DNA of 64,000 nucleotides, taken from NCBI GenBank assembly GCA_948144175.1, contig CANXME010001989.1, positions 186,001 through 250,000 of the forward strand. The letters are read 5' to 3'. Below the pieces are notes generated by a model. The model did not search any database and had not been told where the DNA came from. It was given only the letters and a program-made list of their open reading frames with translations. Positions 54,101 to 61,618 of the stretch are shown one piece after another. The position numbers were made by a program, and so were the translations under genes. The stretch's first letter is position 1. Each line of letters begins with the position of its first letter. Source of the DNA: Closterium sp. NIES-65. Its lineage: Eukaryota; Streptophyta; Zygnematophyceae; Desmidiales; Closteriaceae.

Positions 54101-55176
54101 ACAAGGAAGTCCGGGGGAGGGGGGAGGGAAGGAGTGCGGTAGGGGAAGAGACGGTAGAAGGGGACTGACTCGTCGAACGTGACGTCCTGGGAGGACAGAA
54201 CACGACGAGAGGAGGGGTGGTAAAACTGCCACCCTGGGGCGTCAGTGGGGAAGCCAAGGAAGACACAGGGAGCAGCACGAGGGGACAGCTTGTCCGCAGA
54301 CAAGTCGCGGACAAACGCCCGAGATCCCCAGACACGGAACACAGACGCATCGCCAACCTTCCCCGTCCACAGCAAGGCTGGGGACATCTCAGGCCGAGAG
54401 ACCCGGGGGTGAAGGTTGAGCTGATGCGCCGCGTACCTCACCGCAAACGGCCACAGAAAATGGGGGGCAGCCGCATGCATCATGGACGTACGAGCGACAT
54501 CCATGACCATGCCAATGCGGCGCTCAGCAATCCCATTTTGCTGTGGTGAGTCCGGAAGCGTGAAGGTCTGGCGGATCCCCCGTGCACGACAGTAGTCTCG
54601 CAGAAGGCGAGAAGAGAACTCTCCGCCTCTGTCCGAGTGTAGACGCAGAACAGGAAAGTCCGAGCCGAAGCTCTTCCTGAGCTGGAGACGAGCCTCGCGG
54701 ATCCAGTCGATCAGCACCTCAGTGACCGCACCCTTGCTGCGCAAGGGGAGGACTGTGGTGTAACGCGAGTAGTCGTCAACCACCAACAGGAAGTAGCGCT
54801 CGTAACCCTGCCCACGGACGGGGGCTGGGCCCCACACATCCATGTGAAGCGTCTGCAGGGGAGCCTCTGTCGGGGGGAAGTGGGAGGAGTGAGGAGTAGC
54901 CCGGAGGCGACCCTCGACACAGGGGACACAGGAAGGTCCTGGCCCGGAGGGGAGAGGAGGGTGAGACTGGGGAAGACCAGAGACAAGGACACGGGAAGCC
55001 ATGCTCCGAAGACGGGGCAAGGAGGGGTGGCCAAGACGGTGGTGCCACAGGAGAGTCTCGTGAGACAGGAGGCGACAAGAACAGGGGGCAGACTCAGGAC
55101 CTGACCGGGACGCAGCAGCAAGCACCTGACCCTGACGCAGCCACCTGACCAGACGCAGGGACAGGAGGAGACTCAA
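51169..55176 (-). CDS. Element G integrase, reverse transcriptase and RNase H (1,335-codon frame)
   Basis: Integrase zinc ligands are H45/H50 and C83/C86, with catalytic D113, D182 and E218 (35 residues between the last two: D,D35E). A linker follows with EPGGA pentads, one SPQELREWF module and Pro/Ser-rich sequence. RT has LDFSTAFLQGS and YVDDLVFA. RNase H has HADASWADD, SSCEAEIYA, YVDNKAM and ANTADVFTKAL, ending HLLSS just before the PPT. The ATG at 55176 is unlikely to be a real start: the first ~20 codons are out of frame relative to sister elements, and the product is expected as part of a Gag-Pol polyprotein. Numbering is within this frame. It would copy and integrate the element in virus-like particles and nucleus. 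Confidence 0.9.
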   Translation of the reverse strand: MSLLLSLRLVRWLRQGQVLAAASRSGPESAPCSCRLLSHETLLWHHRLGHPSLPRLRSMASRVLVSGLPQSHPPLPSGPGPSCVPCVEGRLRATPHSSHFPPTEAPLQTLHMDVWGPAPVRGQGYERYFLLVVDDYSRYTTVLPLRSKGAVTEVLIDWIREARLQLRKSFGSDFPVLRLHSDRGGEFSSRLLRDYCRARGIRQTFTLPDSPQQNGIAERRIGMVMDVARTSMMHAAAPHFLWPFAVRYAAHQLNLHPRVSRPEMSPALLWTGKVGDASVFRVWGSRAFVRDLSADKLSPRAAPCVFLGFPTDAPGWQFYHPSSRRVLSSQDVTFDESVPFYRLFPYRTPSLPPPPDFLVPVPPPVDPLPPQVPAPSGVSQVDAVDPVEVTGDSGAAAGAEPGGADSGGAVRGGAEPGGATAGGAGPEGATAEGAEPGGAEPGGAVPGGAGSGGAGSGATEPGGAELGAAEPGGAASGAAEPGVSPAAASRREPLSPQELREWFARRWRRAAESGGAAGAGAGASSTVVGAGAAGPGAAGPAGPPGAGAAEGAGAEPTAVGPATGGVGGAGAIAEAAGADPAASGAAARPRPYFVPLLQQVLGLSPPVEGPPPVQSQSLLEPSSPLPAPSPYTGPTGGLAERREPASRPASPVRAARASGRSSRQRPPPVPGTHRMSLRPSTAPLRAPLPSPPESSLPALADPESDSLRAASPTITRLLATVVTDPSFESTAASALVAELVDFAARCRLDYAASLVAESASVCPPSVGGECALSTDVLEDRQEELQCLAAASPHLTSVMLAPEGDPDALDIPTPRSYAEAVEGPYSSQWQVAMDAEMASWKSTGTYVDAVPPPGANIVSGMWIFRVKRPPGSPPVFKARYVARGFSQRQGVDYFQTFSPTPKMTTLRVLLHIAAQRDYELHSLDFSTAFLQGSLHEEIWLRRPPGFTGTFPPGTQWSLRRPVYGLRQAPREWHDTLRTTLAALGFAPSTADPSLFLRTDTSLPPFYILVYVDDLVFATADTAGLAYVKSELLKRHTCTDLGELRSYLGLQITRDRARRTITLTQSHMVQQVLQRFGFTYSSPQATPLPTRHSLSALPSDESVESSGSYAELVGCLMHLMTCTRPDLAYPLSILARYVAPGRHRPEHMAAAKRVLRYLCSTSGMGLVLGGRSPVVLTGHADASWADDQATQRSSQGYTFSLGSGSVSWRSTRSSSVLGSSCEAEIYAGAMAAQELRWLTYLLTDLGEPPRSPPVLYVDNKAMLALCREQRLEHRTKHIALRYFLARELQQRGQLRLAYVASEANTADVFTKALAPCDHQRFCTQLGLVPVLPHLLSS
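53760..53990 (-). repeat. 15-bp tandem repeat (EPGGA pentads) of element G
   Basis: Plus strand CAGCACCCCCAGGCT-type units, about fifteen imperfect copies, encoding Glu-Pro-Gly-Gly-Ala variants in the integrase-RT linker. Confidence 0.9.
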
Positions 55177-57073
55177 CGGTCAGGGTGTAGAGACTCGACC
55201 CCGGCCGACGCGAGAACGTGGCCAGGTGTCGGCCTGTGCGTGCCTCCGTGCAGTGGGTCACCCGCTGACTCGCAGGAGTGAACTGGTGAACACCCCCATC
55301 CTGCAGGTCCGCTCCACTCACCAAGTTCGTGGAGAACGAGGGAAGGTACAGACCCGACAGGGTGCCCGAAGGGGCAGCCGGACACGGGAGGACAGTGGAG
55401 AAGTGAGACAGGACAGGACCTCCAGAGGGGTCAGCAAGGGAGACTGCAACCGGTCGGCCGAGCGGCGTAAGGGTAGTGCGGTCTCGAAAGAAGGAGCGAG
55501 AAGCTCCGGAGTCAAGTGTGAAAGTGAGGGAGGACGAGGACGACGCAGTACCTGAGAGCGCAGTCTCACCAGTACCTGAGAGCGCAGACGCACTGGCACC
55601 TAGAGCAGCAGCCTCACAAGCACCTAGCGCAGCAGTACCAATGCCCGGGTCGGGCTGGAAACAACGGTAACCCTCATTCTCCTCACTATAATCCACAACA
55701 TACATAGCAGTAAGGATAGCATCAAAATCAAGATCAAAGATCGCTACACCAGCCCTGAGAAGCTCATCCCAGCGAGGGATCTCACTAGCCCCAGGGAACT
55801 GCTGACGCCAGGCGTCCGTCAGGCGGCCAAAGCAGCGCTGGGTGGCGTGGGCACCCCCACACTGCTCACCCGCGCGGTCGCCGGAACGAAGAACGTAGGT
55901 GCAGGGACCAGTACCCCCACCCCTCTGACGCCCAGCGTACCACTCACGAAGCTGCTGAGGCGAAGGGATGTCCCGAGAGCGCTGCTCCTGCTGCCGCTGC
56001 GAGCGCTGGCCACCACCACCGCCGCTACGCTGCTGGGTACCACCCCGACCAGCTCCACCCCCTCCACCACCACTGCCTCCTCCGCCGCCGCCTCCACCGC
56101 CTCCACCTCCGCCGCCTCCACCCCCGCCGCTGCCTCCACCACCACCGCTGGCACCACCACTACTGTCCCCGCCGCTGCTGCCACCACCACCACCACCCCC
56201 GCCACTAGTCCCGCCGCCACCCCCACTCCCTCCGCCGCCACCGCCGCCACCGCCACCGCCCCCTCCAGCTCCACCCGCGCCCTTGCCCCCCTTGCCCTTG
56301 CTGGAGCGACGTCTCCCACTAGGGGCAGACGCCGCGCCGACCGACTCAAGACCAAGCAGGTCGGCAGCAGCAGCAGAGGCAACAGAGGGCAGCAAGGGGG
56401 AAGGAGAGCACCCCTCAAAGATGGGGGTGCGAGGGTCACCACGAGAAGCACCTACAGCGACTATGCTCTTCTCCGCTGCGAGGAGGGCCTTCTCGAGGAG
56501 GTCGACGGTGAGCGTGGTGGGGCAGACTGCGAGAAAGTGGTCCCTGACGACTCGAAGGGAGTCAGGGAGGCGCGCGACTACGTAGTAGAGAGCGATGTAC
56601 ATGGGGGGGGGGTTCTTAGCGCAGAACTCAGTAGGAAGGGCGGCGCGGTAGCGAGTGTCACTAGTGCGGAGATGCGTAATGAGGTCAGCGACAGTGGGAA
56701 AGGCAGAGAGGTCAGGAAAGAGGTAGGGAAGCATGAGACGGCTCAGTGCAGCAGTGGCAGGGGAGGAGTAGCGCGCAACTACAGCGTCGTACAAGGTCTG
56801 AGCACTCTTGTACTGACTGAAGTGCACACGCTCAGAGGTAGGAAGGTGGCGACGCACAGCAAGACGTGCAGCAGCATCGCGGGTGGCCCACTTAGAGCGG
56901 ACAGCGGGATCAGCATCAGTAGCAGGAGCAGGAGAGGCGCCAGAGGTGAGGTCAAAGAGAGAAAGGTCGTCAGCTCTGTCGCACTGTAAGAACAGCTGCA
57001 GGTCGTCTAGCCAGACCTCAAAATCAATGGCGCGACCCTCAGCGTCAAAAGCTAGGACACTAGGGGCAGCCAT
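55094..57073 (-). CDS. Element G Gag and protease
   Basis: The start chosen is the ATG at 57073 (MAAPSVLAFDAEGRAIDF), by homology with element C; the frame itself is open from an ATG at 57205. The capsid region follows (WLDDLQLFLQ, YLFPDLSAFPTVADLITHLR, FCAKNPPPMYIALYYVVARL). Then come a Gly-rich tail, SPQQLREWYAG, the atypical zinc motif CTYVLRSGDRAGEQCGG-AHATQRC, and the protease LDSGASRSFF. The frame ends at 55094, 83 bases past the start of the pol frame. Compared with element B one extra base (GTCAGGGTCAG versus GTCGAGTCAG) moves the frame, so this may be a lesion or a programmed shift. Confidence 0.9.
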   Translation of the reverse strand: MAAPSVLAFDAEGRAIDFEVWLDDLQLFLQCDRADDLSLFDLTSGASPAPATDADPAVRSKWATRDAAARLAVRRHLPTSERVHFSQYKSAQTLYDAVVARYSSPATAALSRLMLPYLFPDLSAFPTVADLITHLRTSDTRYRAALPTEFCAKNPPPMYIALYYVVARLPDSLRVVRDHFLAVCPTTLTVDLLEKALLAAEKSIVAVGASRGDPRTPIFEGCSPSPLLPSVASAAAADLLGLESVGAASAPSGRRRSSKGKGGKGAGGAGGGGGGGGGGGGGSGGGGGTSGGGGGGGGSSGGDSSGGASGGGGGSGGGGGGGGGGGGGGGGGGSGGGGGGAGRGGTQQRSGGGGGQRSQRQQEQRSRDIPSPQQLREWYAGRQRGGGTGPCTYVLRSGDRAGEQCGGAHATQRCFGRLTDAWRQQFPGASEIPRWDELLRAGVAIFDLDFDAILTAMYVVDYSEENEGYRCFQPDPGIGTAALGACEAAALGASASALSGTGETALSGTASSSSSLTFTLDSGASRSFFRDRTTLTPLGRPVAVSLADPSGGPVLSHFSTVLPCPAAPSGTLSGLYLPSFSTNLVSGADLQDGGVHQFTPASQRVTHCTEARTGRHLATFSRRPGSSLYTLTVESPPVPASGQVAASGSGACCCVPVRS

Positions 57074-57139
57074 GACGACGACTGTGAAGCAGTGCAAGCA
57101 GTAGGGGGGAGAGCACGCAGTGACAGTGGGACTGTGCTC

Positions 57140-58065
57140 ACCAGGCAGGGCAGGTCGCGTAGCTCGACAGAAAGGCAGCTCGGCGACCGGGCGGCTCGGG
57201 TGCACAGCGGCTCGGCTCCCGGGCGGCTCGGCGGCAGGGCAGCTCGGGGGCAGGGCGGCTCGGCTCCCGGGCGGCTCGGCGACAGGGCGGCTCGGGTGCA
57301 GGGCGGCTCGGCTCCCGGGCGGCTCGGCTGCAGGGCGGCTCGGCTCCCGGGCGGCTCGGCGGCACAGCTGCTCAGAGGTCCGCCCGCACAGTCGCTACAG
57401 GTGGACGGCGGGGCCGATGCGTAGTGGGCGGCGAAGCCGCGGTTGAGCAGGCGGCGGCCGCAGCCTAGTGGGCTGGGAGGCCGCGGTCGTAGCAGGCGGC
57501 GGGGCCGTGCGAGCAGGCGGCTGGGGCCGCGGTAGTAGGTGGGCGGCGGGGCCGCGCGAGGAGGCGGCCGGGGCCGCTACGGTAGTAGGCGGCGGGGCCG
57601 CGGTCGAACAGGCGGCTGGCGCCGCGGTCGTAGCAGGCGGCGGGGCCGTGCAAGCAGGCGGCCGGGGCCGCGACAGTAGCGGGCAGCGGGGCCGCGGTCG
57701 AACAGGCGGCTGGGGGGCCGCGGTCGAGCAGGCGGCCGGGGCCGCGGTAGTAGCGGGCGGCGAGGCCGTGCGAGCAGGCAGCCGGGGCCGCGACAGGAGC
57801 GGGCGGCGGGGCCGCGGTCGAACAGGCGGCTGGGGCCGCGGTCGTAGCAGGCGGCCGGGGCCGCGATCGTAGTGAGCGGCGGCCGCGGCGTAGCGGGCGG
57901 CAGGGCCGCGTCGAGCAGGCGGCTGGGGGGCCGCGTCGAGCAGGCGGCTGGGGGCCGCGTCGAGCAGGCGGCTGGGGCCGCGTCGAGCAGGCGGCCGGGC
58001 CGCGTGTGGGAGGGAGGCGACACGGAGGGTCGCTCGAGAGCGGAAAAAAAAAAAAAAAAAAAAAG
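57140..58065 (-). repeat. Element G GC-rich leader repeats
   Basis: Two arrays: GGGCGGCTCGGC-type units (57180-57370) and GCAGGCGGC..GGGGCCGCGGTCGTAG-type units (57440-58000). They end next to an A22 run on the plus strand (oligo-T on the element strand) and the GGGCCC motif at 58095. The frames through them are composition artefacts. Confidence 0.85.
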
Positions 58066-58134
58066 TTGAGCGCGCCTCGGGGCGCGCTTCGGTGGGCCCT
58101 AGGCAGAGTTCCACAGGGAACCCGCTCTATACCA

Positions 58135-58264
58135 TGTGAAATGAGTAAGCAGGAAAATGGAATGACTAAGGAAAGATTGGGTACAAATACAGCCCGAGAA
58201 ACCCTGTACCCCATATGTGCTACCCCACTATAGCCTACAGCAACTATGTCATATAAATCTGACA
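58135..58264 (-). repeat. Element G 5' LTR (130 bp)
   Basis: Differs from 50833-50962 at two positions. It is followed on the element strand by the PBS and a 5-bp hairpin (58108-58121, GTTCC/GGAAC, loop of four). Confidence 0.95.
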
Positions 58265-58304
58265 GACAGAGCCACGTCAGCGACACTCCAGAAGCGAAGG
58301 GGGG

Positions 58305-58751
58305 TGTTGGAAACAATAGTTCCTAAGCGCCTCTGTCGTGTCGAAACACTAAGGCACTAACGAAGCAGAGCATATCGAGGCACCAGCGAGTCAACCCTCG
58401 GAGGTTGAAGTAACTGCTGGAGGTTACGCGAAAGTCAAAGGTCAGCGACCTTTGACCTGACAAATACAGCGCGACAGCAAGGACACACAACTGACTCGGC
58501 AAAGGTCAGTTGCCCGAGTCGTCACTGTATCGAACCGCAACAGCAACAAGTAAAACAGTTATAACCGTATCCTTTCATATTCCTTGTATTCTTATATAAT
58601 CCAGTATCTCTTTGCTTTAATCAATTCACTTTGCCCTCACATACTAGCGCAAGGTGGTTCACAAACTCTTTATTAAGACGCTTCTGGTACTACATCAACT
58701 CTACCCAGAATTCACCTCTGCAAAGATCCTAAGGGCTTTTTCAGCCCAACA
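58305..58751 (+). repeat. Element E 3' LTR (447 bp)
   Basis: TGTTGGAAACAATAG...TCAGCCCAACA, preceded by a GAAGCGAAGGGGG polypurine tract. It differs from the 5' LTR at about ten positions. Confidence 0.95.
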
Positions 58752-58756
58752 GCTTG

Positions 58757-58796
58757 TGCGGGGTGGGTGCTATGGGCGACCTCGATTTCACTATAC
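58757..58796. other. Short host spacer between elements E and H
   Basis: Only about 40 bases separate the TSD of E (GCTTG) from the TSD of H (CCCCC). No feature was seen. Confidence 0.6.
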
Positions 58797-58801
58797 CCCC
58801 C

Positions 58802-58930
58802 TATCAGAATGTTATCTTATGCTCTAGCCTTTAGTGGGGTGCTCTATAGCGAGTACAACCCTTCTAGGGTTTCCTATTTGTATTCCCATTCTTGCTAGTG
58901 CAGTCCTCTTCTTTCTTCTAGATTTTCACA
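58802..58930 (+). repeat. Element H 5' LTR (129 bp)
   Basis: TATCAGAATGTTATC...GATTTTCACA, followed by the PBS-like sequence and a perfect hairpin CGATCC/GGATCG (58947-58962, loop CCTT). Confidence 0.9.
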
Positions 58931-59633
58931 TGCTATCAGAGCAGGTCGATCCCCTTGGATCGATCCTGTGGGTGGACTTACCACCTCGTTGCTTCCGCTG
59001 CAACTCCTACTGCTACTGCTATCACTACTCTCTGTGCCGCACGCCCCGTGGCGTGCGGCAGTTTTTCATCCCGTCGTGCGCCCCGAGGCGCGCGGCGGTT
59101 TTCTGCCCGTCGTGCGCCCCGAGGCGCGCGGCGGTTCTCTTCCCGCCGTGCGCCCCGAGGCGCGCGGCGGGTTACTGCCCCGTCACGCCGTGCGCCGCTC
59201 CCGGGAGGCGCTGCGACGGGCGACGGGGACCTCCGCGTCGCCCCCCGTCGCCCGTCGTGGCCTGCGCGCGGCCCGTACAGCCTGCGCGCGGCACGTACGG
59301 GCGGCGCCAGGCCTACGCGCGACCCGTACGGGCGGCGCCAGGCCCACGCGCGGCTCAGGCCGCCTGCGCGCGGCTCGGGCGACCCTACCTGCGGCCCTGG
59401 CCCCGGCCCCGCCGCCCTACCTGCGGCCCCGTCGTCCCGTCGCCCTACCTACGGCCCGGCTCCGTCGCCCTACCTACGGCACCGCCCCCCCCCCCCCCCC
59501 CCCCCCCCCTTTTCCCGTCGCCCGTCGCGGCTCCTTCGGGGGCCGCGACCTGGGGGGTGGCGGGTGTGTAGTCTCCCCTGCTCCTCCTCCTCCTCTGTCT
59601 CCCACTGCTGCAGCTACCGCTGAGGGGGGTGGG

Positions 59634-59763
59634 TGACAAAGTTTGAAGAAAGAAAGAGGAATGAACTAGCAGAAATGGGGATACAAATAGCAAACCCTAG
59701 AAGGGTTGTACTCGCTATAGAGCACCCCACTACAGGCTAGAACATAAGAATAATATTCTGACA
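59634..59763 (-). repeat. Element I 3' LTR (130 bp)
   Basis: Plus strand TGACAAAGTTTGAAG...TATTCTGACA. Confidence 0.9.
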
Positions 59764-60420
59764 CACCCCCATAGCCAAAGTGGGGTGTAATCAGCAGAGC
59801 AGGCAAAGTAGTACAAGCTCAAGGTGGATCACAATGTCACCACACATTCTGAGCACAAGTTCAAGAAGAGATAGTTTAGAGTTCACAATTATGAGCAGAG
59901 CTAGTGGTAGTCACAACGGGCAAGTGAGGAGGAGGAGAGAGAGTGAGGGGAGAGGAGATAGGAGGCGACGGCTGAAGCTGCAGGCACACGGGCAACAGGA
60001 GGCACACTGGCACAGCGGCTACCGGACAGCGCCCGGACTACAGGAGTAACAGGCCCCGCGGCTCAAATAGCGGCGGACGGGCAACGGACCCACGGGCGGC
60101 TGGCACAGCTGGCTACGACTGGGCTACCAGGACAGCGCCCCGGACTACAGGTGCTGCGAACGACAAACTGACAACCTCCACTCAACCTCCCGCACACAGT
60201 CCCACCCCCCTGATGCACACCCACTGCTACACCGCTAGCTGCACTCCCACGCACCCCCCTTAAACCCTAAACCCGAGTCTCCCACACAACCACCCCCCTC
60301 AGCGACAGCTGCAGCAGTGGGAGACGAAGGAGGAGGAGGAGCAAAGGGAGGAAGGCACACCGAGCACCCCCATACCCGCCACCCCACAGCTCGCCCCTCC
60401 ACGGGGAGGAAATGGCAGGG

Positions 60421-60451
<31 letters not shown>

Positions 60452-60958
60452 AGGCGGTGTGGTGAAAGGGGCCCACCACGGGCCTGGTTGGAGGGCGGGG
60501 CCGCGACAAGGGGCGGGGCCGCGACGAGGGGCGGGGCCGCGACGAGGGACGGGGCCGCGACGAGGGGCGGGGCCGCGACGAGGGGCGGGGCCGCGACGAG
60601 GGGCGGGGCCGCGACGGTTGGGCAGGGCCGCTTCGAGGGGCGGGGCCGCGACACAGGGCGGGGCCGCGACGTAGGGCGGGGCCGCGACGGTCGGGGCGGG
60701 GCCGCGACGTAGGGCGGACGCCCGCGAAGGTAGGGCAGACGCCCGCCGCGCGCCTCGGGGCGCACAGCGGGCAAAGAACCGCCGCGCGCCCCGGGGCGCA
60801 CGGCGGGCAGGAAACCGCCGCGCGCCTCGGGGCGCACGGCGGGAAGGAAAACCGCCGCGCGCCTCGGGGCGCACGGCGGGAAGGAAAGGTAGCAGCGGAA
60901 GCGAGGTGGAAACCCACCCACAGGATCGATCCAAGGGGATCGACCTGCTCGGATAGCA

Positions 60959-61088
60959 TGACAAAGTTTGAAGAAAGAAAGAGGAATGAACTAGCAGAAA
61001 TGGGGATACAAATAGCAAACCCTAGAAGGGTTGTACTCGCTATAGAGCACCCCACTACAGGCTAGAACATAAGAATAATATTCTGACA
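60959..61088 (-). repeat. Element I 5' LTR (130 bp)
   Basis: Plus strand TGACAAAGTTTGAAG...TATTCTGACA, bordered by the complement of the PBS. Confidence 0.9.
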
Positions 61089-61618
61089 GTGGGTGTGTGG
61101 GATTCGACGGAGTGGTGCTAGGGGGTGGGGTGAGAGTGGAGCTAGGGGTGTAGCAACGGGTGTGTGTCAGGGGGAGTGGGATCGTTTGGGGAAGCTGAAT
61201 GGAGGTTGCCGTCGTGTCGCCAGCAGCACCTGTATTCCGGGGACTTCGTCCGGTAGCCCAGTCGTAGCCAGCTGTGCCAGCCGCCCGTGGGTCCGTTGCT
61301 CGTCTGCCGCTACTTTAGCCGCGGGGCCAGTTACTCCAGTATTCCGGAGCGTTGTTCCGGTAGCCGCTGTGCCAGTGTGCCTCCTGTTGCCCGTGTGTCT
61401 GCAGCTTCATCCGTCGCCTCCTATCTCCTCTCCTCTCACTCTCTCTCCTCCTCCTCACTTGCCCGTTGTGACTACCACTAGCTTTGCTCATAATTGTGAA
61501 CTTTAAACTATTGCTTCTTGAACTTGTGCTCAGAATGTGTGGTGACATTGTGATCCACCCTGAGCTTGTACTGCTTTGCTTGCTCTGCTGATTACACCCC
61601 ACTTTGGCTATGGGGGTG

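Larger units (their letters stand above)
50833..58264 (-). mobile_element. Element G: nearly intact short-LTR Copia retrotransposon inserted in element E
   Basis: 3' LTR 50833-50962 and 5' LTR 58135-58264 (130 bp each, two differences). TSD GACAG (50828-50832 and 58265-58269). PBS TGGTATAGAGCGG (rc of 58122-58134). PPT CCTATGGGGGTG. It encodes long, undamaged frames for Gag-PR and INT-RT-RNase H. All catalytic residues checked are present. The only lesion seen is a +1 frame change between the two frames. It is the youngest and best preserved element here, and the reference for B, C and D. Confidence 0.95.
43356..58751 (+). mobile_element. Element E: Ty1/Copia retrotransposon split by elements F and G
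   Basis: LTRs of 447 bp: 5' copy 43356-43735 plus 45540-45606, 3' copy 58305-58751. TSD GCTTG at 43351-43355 and 58752-58756. Net length without F and G is about 6.2 kb. PBS TGGTATGAGAGC at 45607. It is a sister of element A, with related Gag, the DSCCGQHM protease motif and closely similar RNase H. Coding regions contain several stops and frameshifts. Confidence 0.9.
59634..61088 (-). mobile_element. Element I: non-autonomous LTR element nested in H, opposite strand
   Basis: LTRs 59634-59763 and 60959-61088 (130 bp, nearly identical), TSD GTGGG (59629-59633 and 61089-61093). Length is 1,455 bp. The minus orientation is set by the PBS-like TGCTATCCGAGCAGG (rc of 60944-60958) and the PPT CTATGGGGGTG. 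The interior begins with the same hairpin as H (60927-60942) and has GGGGCCGCGACGAGGGGCG repeats (60495-60720) and CGCGCCTCGGGGCGCACGGCGG repeats (60740-60890). No coding capacity. Confidence 0.9.

Noticed and set aside
58834..60921. 220-260-codon frames in elements H and I
   Set aside because: Open in several phases on both strands across CG-rich repeats; no retrotransposon motif.
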